From NCBI RefSeq assembly GCF_024714495.1, contig NZ_JAMZMJ010000002.1, positions 62,001 to 126,000 of the forward strand: a DNA stretch of 64,000 nucleotides, given 5' to 3'. Positions 44,637 to 54,149 of the stretch are shown here, in pieces (the stretch's first letter is position 1; each line of letters begins with the position of its first letter). This DNA comes from Marinoscillum pacificum (GTDB lineage Bacteria > Bacteroidota > Bacteroidia > Cytophagales > Cyclobacteriaceae). The notes beneath the pieces are model-generated. The model did not search any database and was not told the origin of the DNA. It saw nothing but the letters and a program-made list of their open reading frames with translations. The position numbers were made by a program, and so were the translations under genes.

Positions 44637-46268
44637 TTACTTGATAAGTACTTTACTCGTGAAAACACTTCCTCCTCTGATCCGCACAATGTAAGTTCCT
44701 GCCTTCACACCAACGGTACTCATCTTATACTTTGAGTCAACAACAGCATGTGAGAACACTTCTCTGCCCATTAAGTCCAGCAACTGGATTTCATACACGT
44801 CAGAAGAACCATCGAAATCAAATTGAAGTTGATCTCCTATTGTAACTGGGTTTGGGTATACCATCATTTCCCTATTTTCTTGTACCACTACGGGACCTGA
44901 AATCCTGGCTCCACTTTGACTTACCACAACCGAACTGATATCATCGTTGAAACCATCATCAACCAAACAAGCATCATTACTTGTTTTAGTAATTGATCCA
45001 CCGGTGAAGTTATAATCCCGATACATTGTGAGTGAGTAGCCACTTGCTACGTCTACCGATGAGATATCATCGTTTGTTACTCCCAAAGCCTGCAAATCGG
45101 CCATCGCATAGCTACCTACTCCCAAACTCACTGAGTATCCTCCTCCGTTACAATCCTGATATAGAACTGCCGGTGGAGTAGGAGCTGTAAAACCTAGCTC
45201 AGCCGCCACTTCCAGCATCATGATCCCACTCAACTGAGCTGACATCCATGTAGTACTTCCTGGTGCTTGCGTCCAACTTTCACCAATCAAATTATGAGTC
45301 CAGTTGAACCCATTAGTGTATATAGCTTCTGCTTGAGCTTGCAATACAGTTTGATAAGTGTTGCGCTTTGTTAGTGGCACGGCAGGCTCTTGTGCCAATA
45401 AAGCTAGATATCTTGCCAATATTCCTTTGAACAGTGCGCCATCACCTCCACCTTCATTTCTAAAGATTCCATTGTCCATAATATCCGTGGTAGCAATGGC
45501 ATAGTCTGCAGTGGCAATGGCATCATTTAAATAGGCAGCATTGTTCGTTGACTGATACATTTCCAGAGCAGCACCGATGAATACACCATAATTGTAAGTA
45601 AACTGCCAATAGTCAATTTGGCTACTCCCCTGACGATTGATTCCGTCATTGATTCTTCCAGAAGATTCTCTAAGTGTGGATTTTAACCAATTATAAAGAT
45701 CAGTTGCCAAGCTTAACTCCCAGCTATGACCCCACATCTGATGCCTGCGACATGCATAGATAATGGCCGGAGCATTGGCAGGTGTATTCTTATAATCTAA
45801 TTGACTTTTTCTCCAGGCTATTCCGCCACCCTGATTAGAATTTTGGCCCGTTTTAATATCATCCCAGATATCTGTAGACATATTCAGAAAGGTATTATTA
45901 CCAGTTTCTTCATAAGCCCTGAATAGCGATAAAGCCAACCATTCCATATCATCATAGTAGTCTTTGTAAATACTTCCACCATTGTTAGTACTCCAGTTGT
46001 TAACCAGCGTATTTATTCTTGCCACATACTTAGAATCATTGGTCCGAATGTATGCATCGACTAACACATCCAGGGCATGAGCATTCCACCAATAATGGAA
46101 ATACGTATTGGATGTACCACTATTCTCGATGTAATAGGTACCTCCTGAATTTCGGAAAGAGTTGTGAAGTTTGTCTTGAGCGCGATCCGCCAATGAAGCA
46201 TAAGATTGAGCCTGAGATGCATAGCTCACCAAAATAGCAGCCAGCAATGTGAAAAATACTTTCATCAT
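44637..46268 (-). CDS. GH76 endo-alpha-1,6-mannanase with beta/gamma-crystallin-like and T9SS sorting domains
   Basis: 543 residues. A signal peptide (ending QAQ) precedes the GH76 (alpha/alpha)6 domain (~25-375), with the paired catalytic aspartates Asp106-Asp107 in YYDDMEW and the family motif FHYWWNAHALDVLVDAYIR. Residues ~378-460 contain two repeats (LYQDCNGGGYSVSLGVGSYAMADL... and MYRDYNFTGGSITKTSND...NDDISSVVV) that look like a beta/gamma-crystallin domain, often calcium-binding. The last ~80 residues (VYPNPVTIGDQLQF...GTYIVRIRGG) are a type A T9SS sorting domain, so it is exported to the surface or medium. It cuts alpha-1,6-mannan backbones. Confidence 0.92.
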   Translation of the reverse strand: MMKVFFTLLAAILVSYASQAQSYASLADRAQDKLHNSFRNSGGTYYIENSGTSNTYFHYWWNAHALDVLVDAYIRTNDSKYVARINTLVNNWSTNNGGSIYKDYYDDMEWLALSLFRAYEETGNNTFLNMSTDIWDDIKTGQNSNQGGGIAWRKSQLDYKNTPANAPAIIYACRRHQMWGHSWELSLATDLYNWLKSTLRESSGRINDGINRQGSSQIDYWQFTYNYGVFIGAALEMYQSTNNAAYLNDAIATADYAIATTDIMDNGIFRNEGGGDGALFKGILARYLALLAQEPAVPLTKRNTYQTVLQAQAEAIYTNGFNWTHNLIGESWTQAPGSTTWMSAQLSGIMMLEVAAELGFTAPTPPAVLYQDCNGGGYSVSLGVGSYAMADLQALGVTNDDISSVDVASGYSLTMYRDYNFTGGSITKTSNDACLVDDGFNDDISSVVVSQSGARISGPVVVQENREMMVYPNPVTIGDQLQFDFDGSSDVYEIQLLDLMGREVFSHAVVDSKYKMSTVGVKAGTYIVRIRGGSVFTSKVLIK

Positions 46269-46381
46269 TTTAAGGGTTTAGATTAAACATTTCATTAGTT
46301 CAATCATTCTGAGCACGATGGGAAAAATCTTTGTGACCGCTTCTACCAACCCTTTTTATCCTGTCACTATATGCAAAACCA

Positions 46382-46405
46382 GGAGAAGACCAATTGGCCT
46401 CCTCC
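46382..46405 (-). terminator. Hairpin after the third GH92 gene
   Basis: Ten-bp stem GGAGGAGGCC / GGTCTTCTCC (two G-U pairs), loop AATT, then TGGTTTTGC on the minus strand, 9 nt past the GH92 stop. A plausible intrinsic terminator. Confidence 0.55.
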
Positions 46406-46413
46406 CGAGTTGT

Positions 46414-48588
46414 TTACTTCGTCTTTATATCTAGTTTACCTCCTGAACTGAAAAGGTCATGAGTGATGAAATATCCTTCCAATGTTTTTCCATCAACCTG
46501 AATATCCTGCAAAGCTCTCCCTGATCCTTGCTTGGAGATCACTACTTCTTTCCCTACTGGTGTAGTCCAACTCACCTTATCAAATAATGGAACAGAAACA
46601 ATATATTCTTCATCACCAGCCGATAGCGGATAGAACCCTGCCGCAGCGAACACATACCAGGAAGACATCTCTCCTGCATCATCCATTCCCGAAAGGGCAA
46701 TACCATGCTCCCCTACACCGTAAAAATTATTCAAAATGTTATCTAGAACCTTCTGAGATTTCTCTGGCTTATTCACGAAATAGTAAGCCCACGGCGTTTC
46801 ATGATCGGGCTGATTCCCATGGCAATACTGACCGATAAAGCTGGAAACGTTTCTGGCGATGTGATTGGGATTCCAAGGCACAGAAAACAATGAATCAAGC
46901 TTTGCTTCGAATGAATCAGCGCCCCCATAGAGAGCAACCAACTCAGGCATTGCATGCGGAGCGAAGAATGAAACCTGCCAGGCATTGGCCTCACGATACA
47001 TGTACTCATAATATGGATACTGTGGATCAAAATTAGGTACCCAGCTACCATCCTCTAGTCTACCTCGCATAAAGTTGGTAGACGAATCAAAAAGGTTTTT
47101 AAAATTCAGAGAACGTTCACTCATCAACTCATAAGTAGGTTGATCTCCAAGTTCTTTAGCTAATAATGCCAAGGAATAATCGTCATAAGAGTACTCTAAT
47201 GTCTTGGATACCCCAGCCTTAGCCTTGCTCTCCACATGCGGCGTCTCTACAACAGGAGTAGAGATATATCCTTTTTCGATGTATTCCGCAATGTGCGGAC
47301 GAGTGCCTCCTTCTTTAGTTGCATTATTCAGCAATAACTGATAAACCTTCTGCACATCATAGTCTCTAACACCTCGCAAATAAGCCCCACTTACATAGGC
47401 TGCTGCATGATCTCCATGAAAAAAGGTAGGAATGAAACCCCGGTTCTCCCCAATATCCTGAAGCGTTCGAATGACATCATTAGAAACATCCGGAGAGATC
47501 ATACTCAGCAAAACCAACTTATTTCGGTAAGTATCCCAAAGTGACGGAATAGTGTAGTATCGGAAACCTTTATTTTGCACCTCCCCTTTAGTGTCCTTAA
47601 AGTCTCCATTGACATCACTTCGCAGTGCCGGCCAAAGAAAAGATCGATATAGAGAACTGTAGAACATCTCTCTGTTGCGTTCAGAACCACCTTCAACCTT
47701 AACTTTCGACAGCAAGGTTTCCCATTGTTGGTCTGCATCCTCTCTTACCTGATCAAATGTCTTACTTCCAATTTCAAAATCTAGATTAGCTTTCGCATTG
47801 TCTGTACTTACCCATGATAAACCGATCTGCATTTCAACAATTTTCTTACCATCCTTCAGCGTAATCAATGCATTTCCTCCTCTATTACCTTCTGGCTTCA
47901 CTACCTCCATGTCAGCTATTGGCTCACTGAGTTTGGCAAAGAAGTAGATGGTCTCACCACCCATATTTTGATAACCCTGCACAGAATGATCATCTACACG
48001 AGTAATGTCCCATTCGCGTACGTGGTTATTGGCTCTAGAAAGATCAAAAAGCACTTTTTTACCATTAGAAGAAGCATATTCATATTGGTGAAAACCACAT
48101 CTCAAAGTAGTGGTTAACTTCACGTTAATGTCAAAATCCTGAAGTTTTACGCTGTAGAATCCTGGAGATGCTGTCTCCTCATCGTGGCTAAATTCCGACT
48201 GATACCCTCGATCCCCATTGACAGCTCCAACAACAGGGAGTACAGGGATATTGCAAAGATTCCAGTGCCCTTTGTTGGTATGAGTAAACCCATAAATAAT
48301 AGAATCTTCGTATTGATACCCAGCCCCAGTGTGATAGGCTGTTATGGGACTAAGCTGCACCATTGCATTGGGCAATGATGCTCCCGGATAGGTCAACCCT
48401 GCCCACACACGCCAGTCTTTTGGAGGAGTATACCCAATAAAACCTGGATCGGTCAAAGGCGCAGTACCCACAAAAGTGTTGACGTACTGCGTATATTTTT
48501 CTGGTTTCGTCTCCGCTTCTTTTTGCTGACAGGCAACAGCCAAAACCACACAAGAAGCGAGTCCCAAAATGTATTTGATGATTTTCAT
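46414..48588 (-). CDS. GH92 family alpha-mannosidase (third copy, PUL 2)
   Basis: 724-residue lipoprotein (signal ends VLAVAC). GH92 hallmarks are VNTFVGTAPLTDPGFIGYTPP at the N-terminus, the predicted acid Glu533 in REANAWQ (EAN instead of the more common EGN), and the base aspartates 636/637 in GMDDAGEMSSWY (Glu where the other two have Gln). The pocket motif is HGNQPDHE. It therefore belongs to a different GH92 branch from both PUL 1 copies. It probably trims mannose side chains to expose the backbone for GH76 and GH125. Located between two hairpins. Confidence 0.92.
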   Translation of the reverse strand: MKIIKYILGLASCVVLAVACQQKEAETKPEKYTQYVNTFVGTAPLTDPGFIGYTPPKDWRVWAGLTYPGASLPNAMVQLSPITAYHTGAGYQYEDSIIYGFTHTNKGHWNLCNIPVLPVVGAVNGDRGYQSEFSHDEETASPGFYSVKLQDFDINVKLTTTLRCGFHQYEYASSNGKKVLFDLSRANNHVREWDITRVDDHSVQGYQNMGGETIYFFAKLSEPIADMEVVKPEGNRGGNALITLKDGKKIVEMQIGLSWVSTDNAKANLDFEIGSKTFDQVREDADQQWETLLSKVKVEGGSERNREMFYSSLYRSFLWPALRSDVNGDFKDTKGEVQNKGFRYYTIPSLWDTYRNKLVLLSMISPDVSNDVIRTLQDIGENRGFIPTFFHGDHAAAYVSGAYLRGVRDYDVQKVYQLLLNNATKEGGTRPHIAEYIEKGYISTPVVETPHVESKAKAGVSKTLEYSYDDYSLALLAKELGDQPTYELMSERSLNFKNLFDSSTNFMRGRLEDGSWVPNFDPQYPYYEYMYREANAWQVSFFAPHAMPELVALYGGADSFEAKLDSLFSVPWNPNHIARNVSSFIGQYCHGNQPDHETPWAYYFVNKPEKSQKVLDNILNNFYGVGEHGIALSGMDDAGEMSSWYVFAAAGFYPLSAGDEEYIVSVPLFDKVSWTTPVGKEVVISKQGSGRALQDIQVDGKTLEGYFITHDLFSSGGKLDIKTK

Positions 48589-48643
48589 ATTGTAGTTATT
48601 ACAAGGTGAATCAAATAAATTACACCTAACTTTTATAAAGAAA

Positions 48644-48680
48644 AACAGAACCCTATGCGCATCAGCCCTGTGGTTCTGTT
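48644..48680 (-). terminator. Intrinsic terminator after the second GH125 gene
   Basis: Nine-bp perfect stem AACAGAACC / GGTTCTGTT with a 19-nt loop, followed by TTTCTTTATAA on the minus strand, 10 nt past the GH125 stop. Confidence 0.7.
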
Positions 48681-48690
48681 GATGAAATAT

Positions 48691-50106
48691 TTATGACAAC
48701 AATCGTGGACTCTCCTGGTACGTCTTCCAGAGGAATTCTCCGAAAAGTGTATTAGCCCAGGCGAACCATGATCTCGTGAAGTTCTTTGGATCGTCTTTGT
48801 GGAATGTCTCATGCATAAAGCCTGTGCCTGCATGTGTTGCTTTTAGCATTTTGATACATGCACGAATCTCATCTGCACTAGAGCTGGTCAATCCTTGCAT
48901 GGTGATGGCCATTGGCCAAACCATATCCATACCCACATGCGGACCTCCAATACCTGCTCCTGCTTTTCCTTCAAAGAAGAAGGGGTTATCTGTAGACAGC
49001 ACAAACTTTCGTGTGTTCTGATAAACAGAATCTTTTGGATCTATCGCTCCCAAATATGGCAAAGACAACAAACTAGGCACATTGGCATCATCCATAAGCA
49101 GGTAGCTACCAAACCCATCGATTTCAAATGCATAGATTTCTCCGTATTGCGGATGTTTCACTTTCGCATATTGATCAAGTGCAGTTGTCACTTCTTTAGA
49201 TAGTGCCAACATCTCATCAGCAAGAGCTTGCTCTCCATGAATTGCATTGAGCATTTCTGCAGCTTGCTTCAAACTAACCACAGCAAAGAAGTTGGATGGA
49301 ATCAGGAATGAAAATATCGTAGAGTCATCGCTAGGGCGGAAAGCTGAACTAATCAATCCTACTGGTTTTACTGGATATCCATATCCATGAAGATCCCTTG
49401 TATCTGTACCAACTGCTGTGGTTCTCTGAAACTTATAGCTCCCACGACCTTCTTTCTGTTGCTGATCTTTAAAGACTTTGACTACTTCTTTCATTGCTTT
49501 TACCCAATCTGAGTCAAATGGAGTAGCATCACCTGTTGTTTTCCAGTAGTGATATCCCAATCTGATCGGATAACAAAGTGAATCTATCTCCCACTTGCGC
49601 TCATGCACACCAGGTTTCATATCCGTCAAATCAGTAGACCACTCACCACGTTTATCAGGATCTTCATAAAAAGCATTGGCAAACGGATCTTTGAGAATGT
49701 AATTGGTCTGACGATTAATTACGCCAGCTATCAGGTTTTTCAAATCCTGATCTTTTTTCACAAACTGCATATAAGGCCAAACCTGTGCCGAACTGTCTCT
49801 GAGCCACATAGCATCGATATCTCCAGTAATCACGTAGGTATCTGGCTTGCCGTTTACCTCGGAGTAGGTTACAGTGGTATCCAGAGTATTAGGAAAACAG
49901 TTTTCAAATAGCCAAACCAATTCTTTATCCTTGACATTTTTTGAAAATTCCTGAATGGCCTTTTCCACTAATTTACTTTTGAAATTTCGCTTGCCTTCTG
50001 CTACTCTAACCACAGGAAATGTAGACTGTGAAAATGCAGAAAATGGATCCATCATAGAAATTGCTCCGAGCGCAACAGTGCTCTGTATAAATGTTCTTCT
50101 TTGCAT
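48691..50106 (-). CDS. GH125 family exo-alpha-1,6-mannosidase (second copy)
   Basis: 471 residues with a twin-arginine-like N-terminus (MQRRTFIQSTVALGAIS). All family motifs match the copy at 41033: WLFENCFPNTLDTTV, DIDAMWLRDSSAQVWPY, GTDTRDLHGYGYPV, FMHETFHKDDP. It is 12 nt from the upstream GH76 stop, so the two are co-transcribed and act in series: GH76 cuts within the alpha-1,6 chain and GH125 removes terminal residues. The duplication spans only this gene and not its neighbours. Confidence 0.93.
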   Translation of the reverse strand: MQRRTFIQSTVALGAISMMDPFSAFSQSTFPVVRVAEGKRNFKSKLVEKAIQEFSKNVKDKELVWLFENCFPNTLDTTVTYSEVNGKPDTYVITGDIDAMWLRDSSAQVWPYMQFVKKDQDLKNLIAGVINRQTNYILKDPFANAFYEDPDKRGEWSTDLTDMKPGVHERKWEIDSLCYPIRLGYHYWKTTGDATPFDSDWVKAMKEVVKVFKDQQQKEGRGSYKFQRTTAVGTDTRDLHGYGYPVKPVGLISSAFRPSDDSTIFSFLIPSNFFAVVSLKQAAEMLNAIHGEQALADEMLALSKEVTTALDQYAKVKHPQYGEIYAFEIDGFGSYLLMDDANVPSLLSLPYLGAIDPKDSVYQNTRKFVLSTDNPFFFEGKAGAGIGGPHVGMDMVWPMAITMQGLTSSSADEIRACIKMLKATHAGTGFMHETFHKDDPKNFTRSWFAWANTLFGEFLWKTYQESPRLLS

Positions 50107-50118
50107 GTAAGATTTTCG

Positions 50119-51273
50119 TTAAAGTTTTTCTTGTGACTCCAATAAGGCAGCAGCTTCCATTAGCATAACACCACTCAGCTGTGTGGACAAATCAATGCGG
50201 TCTCCAGGCTGGTTGCGCCAGTTAGGACTACAAAGCATTGATGGTCTATCGATGGCATTGGTATAAAATGTTTGCGCATTAAAAGTGAAAAAGTCGGTGA
50301 AAGTCTGCCGATCGCTCTCCGTCAGATCATCTCTTAACATCAACTGAGTAAAATATCTAACCAGAATTCCTTTGAACAAGCCTCCGTCACCCTGACCTTC
50401 ATCTTTGAGCAATCCTTCAGTAGTCAATTGAGAACTGTTCACCATCGATCTAGCCGTTTTCAAGGCCTCATTTAAGTAAGAAGACTCACCGGTTTCATTG
50501 TATAATTCTAAAGATGCACCAATGTAGGTCCCAACGTTATAAGTGAAAATCCATTCTTTTTTCACCAAAACCTGTCCATTTTCAGTATACATATGATCCC
50601 AAACTAAGCCTGTCACAGGATCCACCAAATTGCTTTTTTGCCAGGCATAAATATCTTTTGCCCATTGCAAGTACTTTGCATCTCCATCCAACTGGTATAA
50701 CCTCATCGAAAGAATAGCAACTGGAGCATTGGAAACTGCATTTTTGCTTTGTGGTGTGTTGATTTTCCAGGTAATCCCTCCTCCATAAAGATCGCTCCAG
50801 CTTTTGAGAATTTCTTCCCAAAGCAACCTTGATACATCCAGGAAATACTCGTCGTTTGATTGCTCATAGGCTCTAGTACAGGCTATTGCCAGCCAAGCCA
50901 TGTCATCATTAAACTCATTTGGAAAGTGACCATTGTTTCGTGTGTTTATACCCTCAACCAACGCTTTTGCTCTAGTCAAATACGTCTGGTTATTGGAACG
51001 AATATATCCATCCACCAACACATGAACCATGTGAGCATTCCACCAGTAGTTGAAAAACTCATTACCCAAATTATCTTGCTTGTAGGTGCTCTCAATGGTG
51101 AGATAGGTATTGTTGGTTGCTTCCTGCATGGAGTCTGCAGTAGCCGCATAAGTATATTCTACTTCAACCTTTTTATCCGGATCTCTAAGAGCTCCCAAAT
51201 CCTCCTTGCAGCCTATACTCCACGAAGCAGCGAGCATGACCATAACTAAAGGAAGCTTATTTTTCAACTGCAT
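50119..51273 (-). CDS. GH76 endo-alpha-1,6-mannanase (lipoprotein)
   Basis: 384-residue lipoprotein (signal ends SIGC), so it is probably anchored at the cell surface. The single GH76 domain has FFNYWWNAHMVHVLVDGYIR and the catalytic pair Asp123-Asp124 in FNDDMAW. Unlike the 543-residue GH76 it lacks the crystallin-like and T9SS parts. The pair therefore gives one freely secreted or attached enzyme and one lipid-anchored enzyme, the usual PUL division of labour. An 86-nt gap with a hairpin separates it from SusE. Confidence 0.92.
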   Translation of the reverse strand: MQLKNKLPLVMVMLAASWSIGCKEDLGALRDPDKKVEVEYTYAATADSMQEATNNTYLTIESTYKQDNLGNEFFNYWWNAHMVHVLVDGYIRSNNQTYLTRAKALVEGINTRNNGHFPNEFNDDMAWLAIACTRAYEQSNDEYFLDVSRLLWEEILKSWSDLYGGGITWKINTPQSKNAVSNAPVAILSMRLYQLDGDAKYLQWAKDIYAWQKSNLVDPVTGLVWDHMYTENGQVLVKKEWIFTYNVGTYIGASLELYNETGESSYLNEALKTARSMVNSSQLTTEGLLKDEGQGDGGLFKGILVRYFTQLMLRDDLTESDRQTFTDFFTFNAQTFYTNAIDRPSMLCSPNWRNQPGDRIDLSTQLSGVMLMEAAALLESQEKL

Positions 51274-51298
51274 ATTGTTTCTAATTCTTGAATTGAGG

Positions 51299-51328
51299 GT
51301 TGAAGTGAGGCACTACCCCCACTTCAAC
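51299..51328 (-). repeat. Hairpin between susE and GH76
   Basis: Nine-bp perfect stem GTTGAAGTG / CACTTCAAC around a 12-nt loop, in the gap after the SusE stop. No T-run follows on the minus strand, so it may be an attenuator or an RNA-processing/stability element separating transport genes from enzymes. Confidence 0.5.
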
Positions 51329-51358
51329 ATCTAACAATTAACTAAACTATAATGATGA

Positions 51359-52471
51359 CTATTGTGGCACTATCTCGTGCGTATACTCAGGCACCTCTGC
51401 ATTGAACATGACAGATACATCATTTACTGCATTATCAACTGCTGTAGCAAACTTGAATGTATAGTCCCATCTAGACTCCTCTATAGGGAACATGTACCAA
51501 AATTCCTCGCCGGCACTGTCAGGTCTGGAGTTATCTCTGTTGATGCTACCATACCACTGATATTGATCCGTGTTGTATGTAAATCTGAATTTGTAACGCT
51601 CATCTCTACCCCAGGATTCTTGTCTGAATTCAATTAGTTGATCTTCCACTTTCCAAATTCCACCTCCTACGTATGGCAATTCAAACAAGTACTCATCATT
51701 GGGTGAAAAGTAGAGCTCTACTGTGTTAATTATCTGAGTAGCGACATTTCCATTGGAAAAATCAATCATCAACCTTACCGTTTCACCATTAAATGACGAT
51801 GACGTTGTTCCTCCTTCTTGCATTTTGGCATTTGCTATAGAGTAGGTTTGTGCATCATCTGCTCTACCTTCTGTAATGAAATACTCTCCAGCATTCATTG
51901 TGGTATAAATTTCGAATGTGCTTTCGCCTGTTTTCTTAAACTGTCTTGCTGCAGCTAAGTCAGCACCAGTCTCAGTAGCAGCTCCTGCCAGGAATACTTC
52001 ATTTGGCACTGGAAATCCAGCTGGACGTTGAACTTCCATCAGCCTAGTAGTTTGAACGCTAGTAGCATTCAAACCTCTTGTAGCTACTACAGACCATTTC
52101 AATTTTCCTGCTGCGCCACGTCCAATTCCTGCTAATCCTGCTACTTTATTGAGTTGTGAAAACTCCATGGTCAATGTTCTTTGCAAGCCATTGCCATCAG
52201 AAGCTGTTCTGTAAATTGGAGCGGAGAAATCTCCAGATTCGGTATCAAAATACACTTCATATTGCACCACACCATTGTCTGATGTAGCTGATGCTGCCCA
52301 TTCGAAAGCCACAGAATTAGCAGCTTCCAAATCGAAGAAGGCATCATTTTCTGGACTATACAGGTCGTTTACAGGATTTACATCTCCTATCGAAAAAGTG
52401 TTTTCCTCCTCGCAGCTGACGGTAAAAATCACTGCGAGTGTTAAAATCAATAAATTATATATCGTTTTCAT
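51359..52471 (-). CDS. SusE-like outer-membrane glycan-binding lipoprotein (PUL 2)
   Basis: 370 residues with a lipoprotein signal (VIFTVSC). The N-terminal SusE-type domain (NDLYSPENDAFFDLEAANSVAFEWAASA...VQYEVYFDTESGDF, ~35-150) is an Ig-like fold. C-terminal beta domains (VFLAGAATETGADL..., YLFELPYVGGGIWKVED..., ending SVMFNAEVPEY) resemble SusE/SusF starch-binding-like modules. It probably binds the polysaccharide at the cell surface together with SusD. It starts 37 nt after the SusD stop. Confidence 0.88.
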   Translation of the reverse strand: MKTIYNLLILTLAVIFTVSCEEENTFSIGDVNPVNDLYSPENDAFFDLEAANSVAFEWAASATSDNGVVQYEVYFDTESGDFSAPIYRTASDGNGLQRTLTMEFSQLNKVAGLAGIGRGAAGKLKWSVVATRGLNATSVQTTRLMEVQRPAGFPVPNEVFLAGAATETGADLAAARQFKKTGESTFEIYTTMNAGEYFITEGRADDAQTYSIANAKMQEGGTTSSSFNGETVRLMIDFSNGNVATQIINTVELYFSPNDEYLFELPYVGGGIWKVEDQLIEFRQESWGRDERYKFRFTYNTDQYQWYGSINRDNSRPDSAGEEFWYMFPIEESRWDYTFKFATAVDNAVNDVSVMFNAEVPEYTHEIVPQ

Positions 52472-52508
52472 TTTAATCTATGTTTTGAATGTTTTGAGTT
52501 GGTTGTGT

Positions 52509-54137
52509 TTAATTCCAGTTAGGATTTTGTCCCAGGTTAGGATTTAGATTTCGCTCGTCTCGAGGCACTGGCCACAAGTAGTGCTTGCTCGGATCAAATG
52601 AACGCTCATTCACTCTCAAATAGCCATCATCAATCCCCGAAGGACCAAACTGAGCACCATGCACCCAACCATTCAGAACCTCCTCTGCAATTCCCCATCT
52701 TCTAATATCAAAGATTCTAAGACCTTCCATTGCCAACTCCACTCTTCGCTCATTTCGTATTACATTTCTCAATTCACCTTGAGACAATGCAGCATTATAA
52801 TCCAGAGCGCCAGGACTGGTAAATCCTGCTCTATTGCGCAATGCTTTAATGGTCATATCCCATTCTCCTGCACTCAACTTGTTTAGCTCATTTTTAGCTT
52901 CTGCATACATCAACAGTACATCTGCATATCTGATCAACATCAGATCAAGCCCTGATGCGAAAGCTGTTTGGTGTGTTGGATCAAAGTATTTGCGCCAGTA
53001 ATATCCTGTAGAGGTAGATGACGATCCTGACACGTATTCGTCTATACCTGCTCCAGAAGGATCTGAACCTGGCTCAATGTAAATGGTGTGAGAACCTCCA
53101 CCTGCTTCTTCCCATTCGTAACCATGGTACACAACCGTATGGGTTAACCTTGGATCTCTGCTAGCATAAGGATCATTTTCATCATAACCAGAGCCAGCAT
53201 CATTGATTCGACTACCATTTAACATGAGGTAACTATCTACCAACTCTTGTGTTGGAGCCATTGCATTGAGTCTAGCACCTGCAGATAATGGCGCATAATC
53301 AAAATATTCTCCCCATGTTCTCAATTGTGGAACGTATTGCAAGCTCAAAATAGCCTCATCACTGTTCTCATAGTCTGGAAGGAATAACTGCTCGTATGAA
53401 GCATGAAGTGAATAAGTGCCAAACTCTGTTCCATTGATTAATCGCTCACACTCTGTGACCGCTCCTGCCCAATTACCTTCATAAAGTTGAACCCTAGCTT
53501 TCAAAGCTACCGCAGCTCCAGCTGTAATTTTTCCATTCTCATCTTCAGCATACTCAGTGTTGGCAGGCAAGATTTGTGCAACCTCTTCCAATTCTGAAAG
53601 AATAAACTCCAAAACCTGAGCTCGTGGTGTTCTACTCATTGACTGGGCGGTTTCAATATCAATGTCTGAATCCAATAGCGGAATATCACCCCACCAGGTC
53701 ATTAATTGAAAGTGTTTAAACGCTCTTAAGAACCTGGCCTCGGCCTTCATTTGCTGGAGTTTCGCCTCGTCGATATCAGGAATTCTGTCAATATTATCCA
53801 AAAGGATGTTGCATGTCTTGATACCTTGATAGTGAAAACCCCATTCATCTTTCAATCTCTGCAATGATGGATCATAAGTACCGGCAGCAAGCGATGCTGC
53901 CCCCATATTGTCACCTCTTCCATTGAATGCATTGTCAGATAATGCTTCATTGTAAAAGAAGTAATTGGCCCCAAACATTTGAGAATAAGCAGTATTTAAC
54001 ACGGTCTGAGCCTTGGCTTCAGAAGTCCAGTAGGTCAGATCTGTAAATGAGTTTTCCGGAGCTAAATCCAACTCCTTACACCCAATAAGTGCAATGGTCA
54101 AGAGGACTGATAATCCGAAAGTATATATGTTTTTCAT
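52509..54137 (-). CDS. SusD/RagB family glycan-binding outer-membrane lipoprotein (PUL 2)
   Basis: 542 residues. The lipoprotein signal ends LTIALIGC. Family marks are the N-terminal DLAPENSFTDLTYWTSEAKAQTVLNTAYSQMF, the TPR region MKAEARFLRAFKHFQLMTWWGDIPL, and the C-terminal LLMYAEAKNELN, NERRVELAMEGLRIFDIRRWG and DERNLNPNLGQNPNW. It lies 12 nt after the SusC stop, so the pair is co-translated. It forms the lid of the alpha-mannan transporter. Confidence 0.95.
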   Translation of the reverse strand: MKNIYTFGLSVLLTIALIGCKELDLAPENSFTDLTYWTSEAKAQTVLNTAYSQMFGANYFFYNEALSDNAFNGRGDNMGAASLAAGTYDPSLQRLKDEWGFHYQGIKTCNILLDNIDRIPDIDEAKLQQMKAEARFLRAFKHFQLMTWWGDIPLLDSDIDIETAQSMSRTPRAQVLEFILSELEEVAQILPANTEYAEDENGKITAGAAVALKARVQLYEGNWAGAVTECERLINGTEFGTYSLHASYEQLFLPDYENSDEAILSLQYVPQLRTWGEYFDYAPLSAGARLNAMAPTQELVDSYLMLNGSRINDAGSGYDENDPYASRDPRLTHTVVYHGYEWEEAGGGSHTIYIEPGSDPSGAGIDEYVSGSSSTSTGYYWRKYFDPTHQTAFASGLDLMLIRYADVLLMYAEAKNELNKLSAGEWDMTIKALRNRAGFTSPGALDYNAALSQGELRNVIRNERRVELAMEGLRIFDIRRWGIAEEVLNGWVHGAQFGPSGIDDGYLRVNERSFDPSKHYLWPVPRDERNLNPNLGQNPNWN

Positions 54138-54149
54138 AATTAGTTCTGA

